Shown: in pieces, positions 34,417 to 41,594 of the stretch
Numbering within the stretch: position 1 is the first letter of the stretch
How the letters are laid out: each line of letters opens with the position of its first letter
DNA from: Acetobacterium fimetarium
Lineage (GTDB): Bacteria > Bacillota > Clostridia > Eubacteriales > Eubacteriaceae
Direction of reading: 5' to 3'
DNA: 41,594 nucleotides
NCBI RefSeq assembly: GCF_014284475.1
Contig: NZ_WJBC01000024.1
Coordinates: 1 to 41,594 of the forward strand
Notes under the pieces: model-generated
Told to the model about the DNA's origin: nothing
The model's database searches: none
What the model saw: the letters and a program-made list of their open reading frames with translations, nothing else
Program-made: the position numbers and the translations under genes

Positions 34417-34770
34417 TTAAACCCTGTTCTCGTTAACTTTTGCAGCTTTTATGTCCAGTGCTGACGGAATTTTATGCTTGTCGAAATTCAAAACAAATGA
34501 CAGACAGAAGGCAACAAAAACAAATACGGCCAAAACCAGTGTGGCTGAGCTGAATCCAGTAGCAATTGCGACTTCCTGGGATGCTGCATTGTTTAGTGCT
34601 TTCAGTTGCGAAGCGGTCATTGTACATCCAACTCCGATGCAGACTACGATATAGACGAGCATGATCATTATGAGTGAGGTCTCATTGAAGAGCGCAATGA
34701 AGGCACTAAATACCACCACCGCTAGAATGGCGGTGGTGTTGATTTTTTCTGGTGTTTTCGTTTTTTTCAT
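34417..34770 (-). CDS. 117-residue mini-protein derived from a DHA2-type MFS transporter by internal deletions
   Basis: Three membrane-like parts match separated regions of 14-TM DHA2 efflux pumps. Residues 12-34 (TAILAVVVFSAFIALFNET) resemble TM1, with the NET motif also seen in the gene at 35612. Residues 38-60 (VCIGVGCTMTASQLKALNN) resemble the late G.G...TP.Q...LN motif. Residues 70-95 resemble the last TM. About 350 residues of a normal pump are missing, in frame. The ORF is intact and a TTGACT-N18-TATAAT promoter lies 100 bases upstream. The ribosome binding site is weak (AGAAGAAG). It is either a decaying relic or a repurposed small membrane protein. Confidence 0.62.
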   Translation of the reverse strand: MKKTKTPEKINTTAILAVVVFSAFIALFNETSLIMIMLVYIVVCIGVGCTMTASQLKALNNAASQEVAIATGFSSATLVLAVFVFVAFCLSFVLNFDKHKIPSALDIKAAKVNENRV

Positions 34771-34836
34771 AAAAACTTACTTCTTCTAATTTTGCACAAT
34801 CCAATACGAATTGCACACAAAAAAACGGGCAGCTCT

Positions 34837-34908
34837 GATAACTGGACTTACGTTATCAAAACTACTCGTTATTTCAGTATTATACCGTGGCTTTTTAAAA
34901 TTAGTCAA
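34837..34908 (-). promoter_or_regulatory. Promoter and leader palindrome of the mini-transporter
   Basis: On the minus strand TTGACT (34908-34903), 18 bases, TATAAT (34884-34879). TGATAAC-N9-GTTATCA (34837-34859) lies within the first 40 bases of the leader. The -35 boxes of this and the divergent MarR promoter (TTGACA at 34922, TAACAT at 34945) are only 13 bases apart. Confidence 0.68.
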
Positions 34909-35029
34909 GTTTTATTTTTATTTGACATTTGGATAAAACTATTATAACATTATGTATAAATATAATATGTATACAAACTAATGTCTTGCGTATTATATCT
35001 ACAACATATAAAATTTGGAGGTATAAAAA

Positions 35030-35470
35030 ATGCAATCTCTCGATAAATCGATCGGTATGTCTATAAATTACGTAAATAGAAAAATGCAGAGATATTTGTC
35101 TGCAAATCTTAAAAAATATAATATCACGACGGAACAATGGTCAGTATTGCTGCAAATAATAGAAAATGATGGGATCAATCAAAAGCAGCTAGCCAGAAAA
35201 GTTAGTAAAGATCAGGCGACCCTCGTTCGAATATTGGATATTCTTGAAAGAAAAGAGTTGGCGATACGCCAAAAAAGTCCTGAAGATCGGCGTTTTTATT
35301 TGATTTATGGTACGCCAGAAGGCAGAAAACTGAAAGAAGAAGTCTATCCATTTGTTGAAAGTTTGTTCCAGAATATTATCAAAGGCATCTCACAAGATCA
35401 ATTGGATTTATTTATTGATATACTAAATAAAATTGATGAAAATATACCGGCTGAAGAACAGAAAATTTGA
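35030..35470 (+). CDS. MarR-family transcriptional regulator
   Basis: A 146-residue protein with the MarR winged helix: ITTEQWSVLLQIIENDGINQKQLARKVSKDQATLVRILDILERKELAIRQKSPEDRRFYLIYGT. The DRR wing is typical. GGAGG lies 8 bases before the ATG. Direct repeats TATGTATA at 34951 and 34966 downstream of its promoter may be its operator. It stands between two relics of DHA2 efflux pumps, so it probably once controlled drug or solvent efflux. Confidence 0.93.
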   Translation: MQSLDKSIGMSINYVNRKMQRYLSANLKKYNITTEQWSVLLQIIENDGINQKQLARKVSKDQATLVRILDILERKELAIRQKSPEDRRFYLIYGTPEGRKLKEEVYPFVESLFQNIIKGISQDQLDLFIDILNKIDENIPAEEQKI

Positions 35471-35611
35471 GTTGGAGAGTCGCTCAGATAAATCATGCTG
35501 GTTAATTTTGTAAGAACAAACTATGCTCAAAATCTCCCGGGGATTTTGAAGTCGCATACTCGTTTTTAATATAGAACAATGACAATTATTACTGAATACG
35601 GAGGAAAAATT

Positions 35612-36468
35612 ATGGAATTAAGTTCAGAAAAATTAAATGATCAAAAGAAAAAATATAATGTTGTCCCTATCACGATTGCCTTGATTATGGCAGGATTCTG
35701 CTGTATGCTGAATGAAACGGTATTAAATATGGCATTAAACAAACTTATGGTTCAATTTGCGGTATCTGCAAATGTCGTTCAATGGCTCAGTACTGGATAT
35801 ATGCTTGTTATGGGAATTGCAATTCCGGTTTCGGCTTTGCTTATTCAAAGCTTTTCAACAAAAAAGCTCTTTATTGCCGCTGTTGCCATATTTTTAATCG
35901 GAACACTGATAAGCGGCATTTCCACTTCGTTCACAGTTTTACTGGCAGGCCGGTTAATTCAGGCTGTAGGAACAGGTGTTTTAATCCCCAACATCGTCAA
36001 TACGCTGATCATTATCAATCCGATCGAGAAACGCGGCAAAGCACTGGGAATTTTCAACCTCGTCATGTTTTGTGCGCCGGCGATCGGTCCAACCATATTG
36101 CTTTGCACTGTTTGTCTCTCGTTGCGGTTGGACTGATCAATACGCCGGTACAGACAAACAGTCTGAATCAATTAGCTCCAAAATATTATCCTCACGGTAC
36201 GGCCATCACGAATATGCTGCAGCAAATTGCAGGAGCATTCGGAACAGCTTTATTTGTTGCAATCATGACTGCCTATCAAAACAAGTCGTTATTAGTGATA
36301 GGCAATCCGGCTGCTCCAGAAAACCAGTCGTTGAGTCTGGTTTATGGGGTTCAACATGTGTTTGCAATAGAAACTGGGGTACTCGTTTTTGCTTTAGTTT
36401 TATCATTATTCATAGCGAATAAGAGTACAAGCAGAAAAATCCGCGGTCAAGAGCTGATAACAGATTAA
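35612..36468 (+). pseudogene. DHA2-type MFS efflux transporter, internally deleted and frameshifted
   Basis: The N-terminal part, from ATG 35612 with GGAGG upstream, covers about TM1-5: CMLNETVLNMALNKLM, QWLSTGYMLVMGIAIPVSALL, and GIFNLVMFCAPAIGPT, then hits a stop at 36136. From about 36096 a second frame carries the C-terminal 120 residues: VAVGLINTPVQTNSLNQLAPKYYPHGTAITNMLQQIAGAFGTALF to the stop at 36468. Normal members have about 470 residues; some 180 between the two parts are missing, and the joint shifts the frame. The N-terminal 175-residue product could still be made, but transport function should be lost. A hairpin CAAAATC-N7-GATTTTG (35528-35548) lies between MarR and this gene. 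Confidence 0.88.
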
Positions 36469-36669
36469 AAAACAGGAAAGCCCATTAACCGAGGAGTATT
36501 GAGTTTGATCCCTCACATCAGTTTCGCCTTCAAGATTCTTTTTAATGCTGATCAACTATCATTTCGATCCCTTCAGCATGGCAGCAACAGTTAATTAAAG
36601 AAAGAAAAGATGACCAAAAATACAAAAAGTGGTATAATTAAATACATAATGTTACATTTGGAGTTACTT

Positions 36670-37377
36670 ATGATTAAAAAATTGAGTAAATGGCTTTCAG
36701 CCAATCAACATGCATATTTATTGTCTTATTTTATTTTTTACCTGGCTGCCTTTTTTATGCTGGAGCATTTTGAACGACCCTATCATTTAATTCACTTTTT
36801 TCTGGATGACTATATTCCATTCAGTGAATATTTCGTCATCCCTTATTTTCTCTGGTTTCCTAGCCTGGCCATTTCATTAATCGGATTTATGATTTATGAC
36901 AAAGAGGCTTTTTTAAATCTTTGTCTGATGATGTTTGGCGGCATGACATTTTGCCTGATCACTTATGCGCTGATACCAAATGGACTCAATATCCGGGAAG
37001 AAGTGGAAGGCAATAATCTGTTGTGCCAGATCACAAGATGGCTGTATTCCTTTGATACATCCACAAATGTATGTCCATCCATTCACGTAGCCAGTTCACT
37101 TTCGATTGCATTTGCCGTATGGAAATCGCAAAAGTTAAAGTCTCATTTGAAGTTTCGGTATGGGACAATAGCGCTGATGATTTTGATTTGCATCTCAACG
37201 CTATTTATAAAACAGCATTCCGTGATTGATGTGTTCTGTGCGATTATACTGAGCTTTTTTCTATACCATGTGGCCTATTATACAGACTGGAAGAGCGTTG
37301 TAGCCAAAACGAAACTCTATATGTTGTGGAAACAACGGGAACTTAAACTGGGTGATGATCAGGAATGGGAAAACTAG
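36670..37377 (+). CDS. PAP2-superfamily membrane phosphatase
   Basis: A 235-residue protein with about six membrane segments and the PAP2 residues NVCPSIHVASSLS (PSxH) and KQHSVIDVFCA (H-x3-D). It should hydrolyse lipid phosphates or transfer a head group at the outer face of the membrane; its LIHFFLDDYIPFSEYFVIPYFLWF segment is like inositolphosphotransferase-type members. ATG 36670 is chosen over earlier in-frame starts, as GGAG lies 6 bases before it. It ends at a terminator shared with the convergent exporter. Confidence 0.88.
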   Translation: MIKKLSKWLSANQHAYLLSYFIFYLAAFFMLEHFERPYHLIHFFLDDYIPFSEYFVIPYFLWFPSLAISLIGFMIYDKEAFLNLCLMMFGGMTFCLITYALIPNGLNIREEVEGNNLLCQITRWLYSFDTSTNVCPSIHVASSLSIAFAVWKSQKLKSHLKFRYGTIALMILICISTLFIKQHSVIDVFCAIILSFFLYHVAYYTDWKSVVAKTKLYMLWKQRELKLGDDQEWEN

Positions 37378-37426
37378 GCGAACGGATAGCTCGTGAAAGC
37401 AGAATATCATGTAAATTTAATAATTG

Positions 37427-37456
37427 AAAAAAGCTGAGATGACCTCAGCTTTTTTT
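37427..37456. terminator. Bidirectional terminator
   Basis: AAAAAAGCTGAG-N5-CTCAGCTTTTTTT between convergent genes; its edge touches the stop codon of the minus-strand gene. Confidence 0.9.
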
Positions 37457-38321
37457 ATTTTCCTTTTAGATTAAACAGAATGAGGCTGAAAATAATAATG
37501 GCTCCGCCAATAAAAGTGCCCATATTTGGTACCTCTTGCAATAGAATAAAGCCCAAAATCGTTGACAGCAATGGTGAAACAAACAGAAAATTGGTTACAT
37601 CGGTTGTTTTTTTCGCCAGGGACAGTGCTTTTCCCCAGAAAAAGTAGGCCATTGCGCTGGGCATCATGCCGAGATAGATGACCAGCAGAATGTAGTTGGG
37701 TTCAGCCGTGATGATCTGGGAAATCCCCTGTGGTGCGAAAACTGACAGCAGGATCGCTCCGCTGCACATGCTGTAGGTGACGATTTCCAAAGCCGAATAA
37801 GCCATGGCTGAAAGCTTTCGGTTTAAAAAATTATAACCGCAGAAAACAGTGGCAGCGCCGAGGGTCCAAATCAGACCGATATTGACAGAGAACACGCCCT
37901 CCCACAGAAGCAGAATTAGAACACCGACAAAAGCCGTCAGAATGGCAAACCAGCCAAGCGTATTGATTCTTTCTTTAAAGAAAAAGGAGGCGATCACTGC
38001 CGTCATAATGGGAGTTGTGGCAATAATAATGCTTGAGGTTGCCGAAGTCAGTGTCTGAATGCCGATGTTAAAGGTAATCATATAGAAGGTAAAACCCAGA
38101 CCGCCGGACAGGAAAAACCAGGGAATGTCCTTCTTTTCTGGAAGTCGGATGTGGTTTGACTTGCCGATGACGATCAGAAATATACTGGCGATGGCACAGC
38201 GAATGAAGCCCAGCGCGTTTGGCGTATAGTAGCTCAAAGCCACCTTAGTAAGAGGAAAAGCTGAAGCCCAAAGAAAGACGGTCATAAAAGATAGAATGTT
38301 CACTTTTGTGTTTTGATTCAT
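37455..38321 (-). CDS. EamA-family (DMT) transporter
   Basis: A 288-residue protein with ten membrane segments in two EamA repeats. The first has FMTVFLWASAFPLTKVALSYYTPNALGFIRC, the second LGAATVFCGYNFLNRKLSAMAYSALEIVTYSM. Members export amino acids, metabolites or drugs; substrate unknown. GGAG lies about 10 bases before the ATG. It is monocistronic. Confidence 0.93.
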   Translation of the reverse strand: MNQNTKVNILSFMTVFLWASAFPLTKVALSYYTPNALGFIRCAIASIFLIVIGKSNHIRLPEKKDIPWFFLSGGLGFTFYMITFNIGIQTLTSATSSIIIATTPIMTAVIASFFFKERINTLGWFAILTAFVGVLILLLWEGVFSVNIGLIWTLGAATVFCGYNFLNRKLSAMAYSALEIVTYSMCSGAILLSVFAPQGISQIITAEPNYILLVIYLGMMPSAMAYFFWGKALSLAKKTTDVTNFLFVSPLLSTILGFILLQEVPNMGTFIGGAIIIFSLILFNLKGK

Positions 38322-38507
38322 TTTTACATAAACTCCAATTCAAATATTTATAAATGATGTGGATCCTATGCTCTAAATGGAGTTGATGTCAAAATAAGTA
38401 GTCATAGAATAGCTTTAAACATTTATTAGAATTTTATACTAACATAAAATTGTCGATTTATAAAACTAATAATGAGATTTCACTAATAACAACTAAATTT
38501 AAATACA

Positions 38508-38921
38508 TTATAGAATTTTCATAATGTTAAGAAAAGAAAGATCGGCCAGTTTAATTTTAAACCCGGTCAGAACATTGTTCTCATCGTATTTCAGAGCCAC
38601 CGCGTATCTATCGATGTTTTTTTTTAATTGTTTAACATTGCCGTTTAATGCATTTTCCAAAAAGTCTCCCGTTGACATGCCAAGAGTACCGCGCTTGGTA
38701 TAGGCTAGGATGGCTTTGTCAAAAATGAATGCTTCCGTTGAATCAGATTCCTGATCAAGATTTAATTCGCTTAAAAAGGGATGATAGTGTAAGGGGGAAC
38801 GATCAATCCTCACGTCGATCAACATCGTGCCAGCGGCAATGGCCGCTGCAATATCGTTAATCATTCTGGATTGTTTCAGTTCAGATTCGGAACCATAGTC
38901 ATTAAATTGATTGGTTTTCAT
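38508..38921 (-). CDS. Unknown 137-residue protein
   Basis: A soluble protein without signal or membrane segment, holding ASIAAGTML-like helix (IAAAIAAGTMLIDVRIDRSPLH), SDSTEAFIFDKAILAYTKRGTLGMSTGDFLENAL and a C-terminal KLADLSFLNIMKIL. AAGGAG lies 7 bases before the ATG, supporting translation. It follows the lipoprotein gene on the same strand after a 93-bp gap. I recognise no family and assign no function. Confidence 0.7.
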   Translation of the reverse strand: MKTNQFNDYGSESELKQSRMINDIAAAIAAGTMLIDVRIDRSPLHYHPFLSELNLDQESDSTEAFIFDKAILAYTKRGTLGMSTGDFLENALNGNVKQLKKNIDRYAVALKYDENNVLTGFKIKLADLSFLNIMKIL

Positions 38922-39014
38922 TTTAGGATCTCCTTAACTATTGAGTTTTCTTTTATTGTTTTACCCAATTTCTGATAGAACTTTCATAGTGAGCTGAAGA
39001 TTTTCGATCTTTCT

Positions 39015-40550
39015 TTATACACTTGTTGACTGTGGTTGCGTTGTTTGCGGTTGCGGTCTCGCACCGCCGTCTTGTTTACCACCTTGGGTGCCACCCTGAC
39101 CCGGTCCACCCATTCCAGTCTGTCCGTTGCTGGTTACCACAGCGGTTAGCGGGATATCAACGGTTTGGCTACCGCAGGTCAGGGTATAGGTTGATCCCTG
39201 AGCAAGGTCTGGCGTACTGATTACCACAGACTGATATGTTTTATCAGGCGTAAAGGAAGCGATGGTATTACCGCTCGCATCGGTCAGTTTAATTTCGGTT
39301 CCCGCTGCACAGGCTGTGGTGAGGTTGTAAAGCAATGAGCATTGAGTAGAAGTATCCGAGAAGCCTTGAGCCATTCCGATACTGCCGGCTACAATAATCG
39401 TTCCGCCGGAAATCTCAGCCGTTCCGTTATAATCGAGAGCACCGTTGCCACCGTTTGTCGGTCCACTGACAAAAATTGTTCCGCCTGTGACATAAAGAGA
39501 GCCGTTGCTGTCAAGTCCGTCACCAGTGGCATTGACTTTAATTGTCCCGCCGGCGATGGAGAGATAGCAGTTTGCATCATTTTCCATTGCCGCACCGCCG
39601 CCTTTTGCGCCGGTATCCGTTTCCGCTGCGCTCGCACTGGCTGAATTGAAACCGTCATCCTGGGATACAAGATCAATGGTGCCGCCTTCTATAATAATGG
39701 CGGTACCTTCAATACCTTCGGTGCTGTTTTTTATCGTAATGGTACCGCCGCAGATATATACATATCCTTTGGTGGTATCATCCGCATTCTTTGAAGTGAT
39801 GCCTTTACCATTTGATGAAGTGATATTTACAACACCGTCTTTGATTTTTACTGAATTTTTGCCACTCAGCGCATTGTCTGCCGAAGTGATATTAAACGTT
39901 CCGCCGGTAATAATCAAGTCATCCTTGGATACAATCCCATGATTAAAATTTGTTGTAATATTTAAAGTGCCAGCTCCATTGATGGTCAAATCAGCTTTGC
40001 TGAAGATCACGCCATCCACAGTGTTTTCATCGGTCTGAACATAGGCAGAACTGTCAGTCAGGCTATTGACCGTATTCTGATTGAGGGTAATAAACACTTT
40101 ATTGGCGCTTTTAATATAGATGGGGGCATTGTCAGCACAATTGATGGTTGCACCGTTTAGGACGATCTGGATCTTATCTGTATCTGCCGCAGCTACCACG
40201 ATCTGCCCATCCGTCAGATTCCCGGTGACAACATAAGTACCTTCCTTGGTGATTGTCAGCACGCCGTTGCTGGCAGTGGCTCCATCACCTGAAACCTGGA
40301 TATTACTGCCATCCAGTGTCACATGAACAGCGGTGCTGTCGTCATAGGTTGTTTCCAAATCGCGGTCTGTGAATTCAGGATCGACAGCAATGGTAGAAGT
40401 GGATGAAACAACGGCTGTTAAACCCGCAGCCGTTTCTGTCACCGTTTTAGCGGTGGAGCTTGCCGTTGAATTTGTGGCAGTCGAACTGCATCCGCTAACC
40501 AGTACCATTATGATTATCAAAAATGGTATAAAAATTTTTAATCTTTTCAT
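39015..40550 (-). CDS. Beta-helical carbohydrate-binding lipoprotein (Cthe_2159/DUF4353-like)
   Basis: The 511-residue protein starts with a lipoprotein signal ending at Cys21 (LVSGC), then a Ser/Thr linker. Residues about 70-440 consist of beta repeats of the type ISGGTIKVNATGDGLDSNGSLYVTGGTI and IKDGVVNITSSNGKGITSKNADD, the pattern of polysaccharide-binding beta helices with calcium-binding Asp. The tail is Gly/Gln/Pro-rich. It is anchored outside the cell and may hold plant cell-wall polymers or act in adhesion. The ribosome binding site is weak (GAGAGA). The usual CotH or polyphosphate-polymerase neighbours of this family are not seen. Confidence 0.87.
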   Translation of the reverse strand: MKRLKIFIPFLIIIMVLVSGCSSTATNSTASSTAKTVTETAAGLTAVVSSTSTIAVDPEFTDRDLETTYDDSTAVHVTLDGSNIQVSGDGATASNGVLTITKEGTYVVTGNLTDGQIVVAAADTDKIQIVLNGATINCADNAPIYIKSANKVFITLNQNTVNSLTDSSAYVQTDENTVDGVIFSKADLTINGAGTLNITTNFNHGIVSKDDLIITGGTFNITSADNALSGKNSVKIKDGVVNITSSNGKGITSKNADDTTKGYVYICGGTITIKNSTEGIEGTAIIIEGGTIDLVSQDDGFNSASASAAETDTGAKGGGAAMENDANCYLSIAGGTIKVNATGDGLDSNGSLYVTGGTIFVSGPTNGGNGALDYNGTAEISGGTIIVAGSIGMAQGFSDTSTQCSLLYNLTTACAAGTEIKLTDASGNTIASFTPDKTYQSVVISTPDLAQGSTYTLTCGSQTVDIPLTAVVTSNGQTGMGGPGQGGTQGGKQDGGARPQPQTTQPQSTSV

Positions 40551-40918
40551 TGTAATTTGTTTTCTCTCTTTCTTTTATTATTCAGAATCCGTCTCCATTA
40601 ATATGCCGTAACAGATCGCCAAACATGTTTTTTCAGAAAGCTGTTATTCTCAAATCAGCATTGTTCCGAATCGGTTCAGCATTGAAACTACAAAAATCTT
40701 AATGTCATGACCTGTTCATGAGTACTAATTTAACATGGTTAAGTGATGAAAATATGAACAAACGATGTTTTTTATGAAAAAAACGTAGTGTTATATCATA
40801 CAAGAAATAATCCCGTTATCATGTTAAAATGAGATTGAAAACAAAAGAAAGTGAGATAACCCAGTTTTTATCGGAACGCAAGAAAATGGTGGTGAGAGTA
40901 TAACAAAACTAAAACACA
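40551..40918. other. Intergenic region, no gene seen
   Basis: About 370 AT-rich bases upstream of the lipoprotein. It should hold that gene's promoter on the minus strand. A 24-codon frame at 40829 has no ribosome binding site and is not called. Confidence 0.4.
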
Positions 40919-40973
40919 TTAAACCCCACAAGCCCCTGCATTCGACTTATGATGCAGGGGCTTGTGAGGTTTA
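40919..40973. terminator. Very long hairpin downstream of the TetR gene
   Basis: AAACC-CACAAGCCCCTGCAT pairs with ATGCAGGGGCTTGTG-GGTTT over about 20 bases with one mismatch. It lies just after the stop of the minus-strand TetR gene. T-tracts are poor on both sides, so it may be a stabilising 3' end or REP-like palindrome instead of a simple terminator. Confidence 0.55.
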
Positions 40974-40991
40974 ATGATAATAAAAACTAAG

Positions 40992-41594
40992 TTACACGAC
41001 TTGAAAATACGGCTTGATTTCAAAATTAACCTGTTGTAAAACATGCTTGCTTTCGGCAACGATTTCATCAATTCTTTTTTTATCAATATGCATGAGTACA
41101 AAATGAACGCGTGTCAAATAATCAAGACATTCTTCTAAGGTACAGTTGAATTCACCGCTCGCGTAGGCCAGTTTGACAGATAAAGAGGAAGACATGGCAG
41201 ATCTTGCGATCATGGAAATCTCATCAGCAGCCCGATCAATGTCCAGATGGTAACGTCGATCGTGAATCGTGTAAAGCCGGACGCTGTCCTTAGGAAAGGC
41301 GTCTTCATAATTTTCATTTGCATGTTCTTTCATAAAACGCAGCACATTTGGATCACACAAATGCAGTGTATCGTACAGTCGAATTTCAACGGCAGTACTT
41401 ACCTGCAGATCGGTCTTTCCACCTTTGAAGTATTCTGTATAAAGTTTAAGGGCAATGTTGTTTTTATGGTCTGCTAAATATTTATCGGTGACCTGGCGTG
41501 CTAAATTGGATTTTGTTTTAAAATAATAGGTTATTAAAGGCTTTGTAATTTCACAAACATCAGCGATTTCTTCCATATAGGTATTTTTATAGCC
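40992..41594 (-). CDS. TetR-family regulator, 5' end outside the window
   Basis: The frame is open to the window edge and reads GYKNTYMEEIADVCEITKPLITYYFKTKSNLARQV, the second half of a TetR HTH. So the first 20-25 residues lie beyond 41594, and the Met at 41576 is internal. The C-terminal 150 residues are helical and ligand-binding in type; I see no known subfamily. Its targets are probably upstream of it, outside the window. Confidence 0.88.
   Translation of the reverse strand, partial: GYKNTYMEEIADVCEITKPLITYYFKTKSNLARQVTDKYLADHKNNIALKLYTEYFKGGKTDLQVSTAVEIRLYDTLHLCDPNVLRFMKEHANENYEDAFPKDSVRLYTIHDRRYHLDIDRAADEISMIARSAMSSSLSVKLAYASGEFNCTLEECLDYLTRVHFVLMHIDKKRIDEIVAESKHVLQQVNFEIKPYFQVV

Noticed and set aside
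34712-34739. Hairpin CACCACCGC...GCGGTGGTG
   Set aside because: Lies within the coding part of the mini-transporter and follows from codons for TTAI-LAVVV; no T-tract.
40829-40903. 24-codon frame starting MRLKTKESEIT
   Set aside because: No ribosome binding site and no neighbour support.

Overview
The window looks like a chromosomal segment of a low-to-moderate GC Gram-positive anaerobe, most probably an acetogen close to Acetobacterium (Eubacteriaceae). This is an inference. It rests on a complete corrinoid methyltransferase set (methyltransferase I, corrinoid protein, methyltransferase II) of the kind acetogens use to demethylate methoxylated compounds and feed methyl groups to tetrahydrofolate. 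It is supported by two further orphan UroD-type methyltransferases, strong Shine-Dalgarno sites, clostridial hydrophobic (ChW) repeats on a secreted subtilase, and a sortase-like NPKTG anchor. No rRNA, tRNA, CRISPR array, intact insertion sequence or prophage was recognised.

Layout. 0.1-1.7 kb: a frameshifted HD-GYP gene overlapping a patatin-like lipase. 1.8-4.1 kb: a DUF1254-type lipoprotein and a TrmB-type regulator. 4.2-7.9 kb: a REP/MITE-like nested hairpin, a 50-residue basic protein, a DEAD-box RNA helicase and a DUF4153 membrane protein. 8.1-11.1 kb: the methyltransferase operon, methyltransferase II (8231), corrinoid protein (9244) and methyltransferase I (10006). It is driven by a consensus sigma-A promoter, carries two different intercistronic hairpin elements and ends in a strong terminator. 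11.5-13.2 kb: a PiT-type phosphate transporter with its DUF47/PhoU-like partner. 13.4-16.3 kb: a TetM-type ribosomal-protection GTPase, then a small flavin-binding protein divergent from an HxlR regulator. 16.4-22.5 kb: a secreted subtilase with ChW repeats, a membrane protein with coiled coil, an unknown acidic protein, and an M29 aminopeptidase with a PflX-like radical SAM protein. 22.5-27.0 kb: a CASTOR/POLLUX-like channel, an arylamine N-acetyltransferase and a sortase-anchored surface protein.

27.2-34.4 kb is the most interesting block: three transcription units devoted to C1 or ether metabolism. An Old-Yellow-Enzyme/dienoyl-CoA-reductase-like flavoprotein and a UroD-type methyltransferase form one operon, divergent from a PucR/CdaR-type regulator. 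A LysR regulator then faces a third UroD-type methyltransferase. Neither orphan methyltransferase has its own corrinoid protein. They may share the one at 9244 or use others elsewhere in the genome. The three methyltransferases differ at the H-x-C-G site that in this superfamily often binds zinc, which suggests three different substrates.

34.4-36.5 kb holds two independently degraded DHA2-type efflux pumps flanking a MarR regulator. One is a 117-residue in-frame mini-transporter that keeps a consensus promoter; the other has an internal deletion plus a frameshift. 36.7-41.6 kb: a PAP2-type membrane phosphatase, an EamA exporter, an unknown protein, a beta-helical carbohydrate-binding lipoprotein and a TetR regulator that runs off the end of the window.
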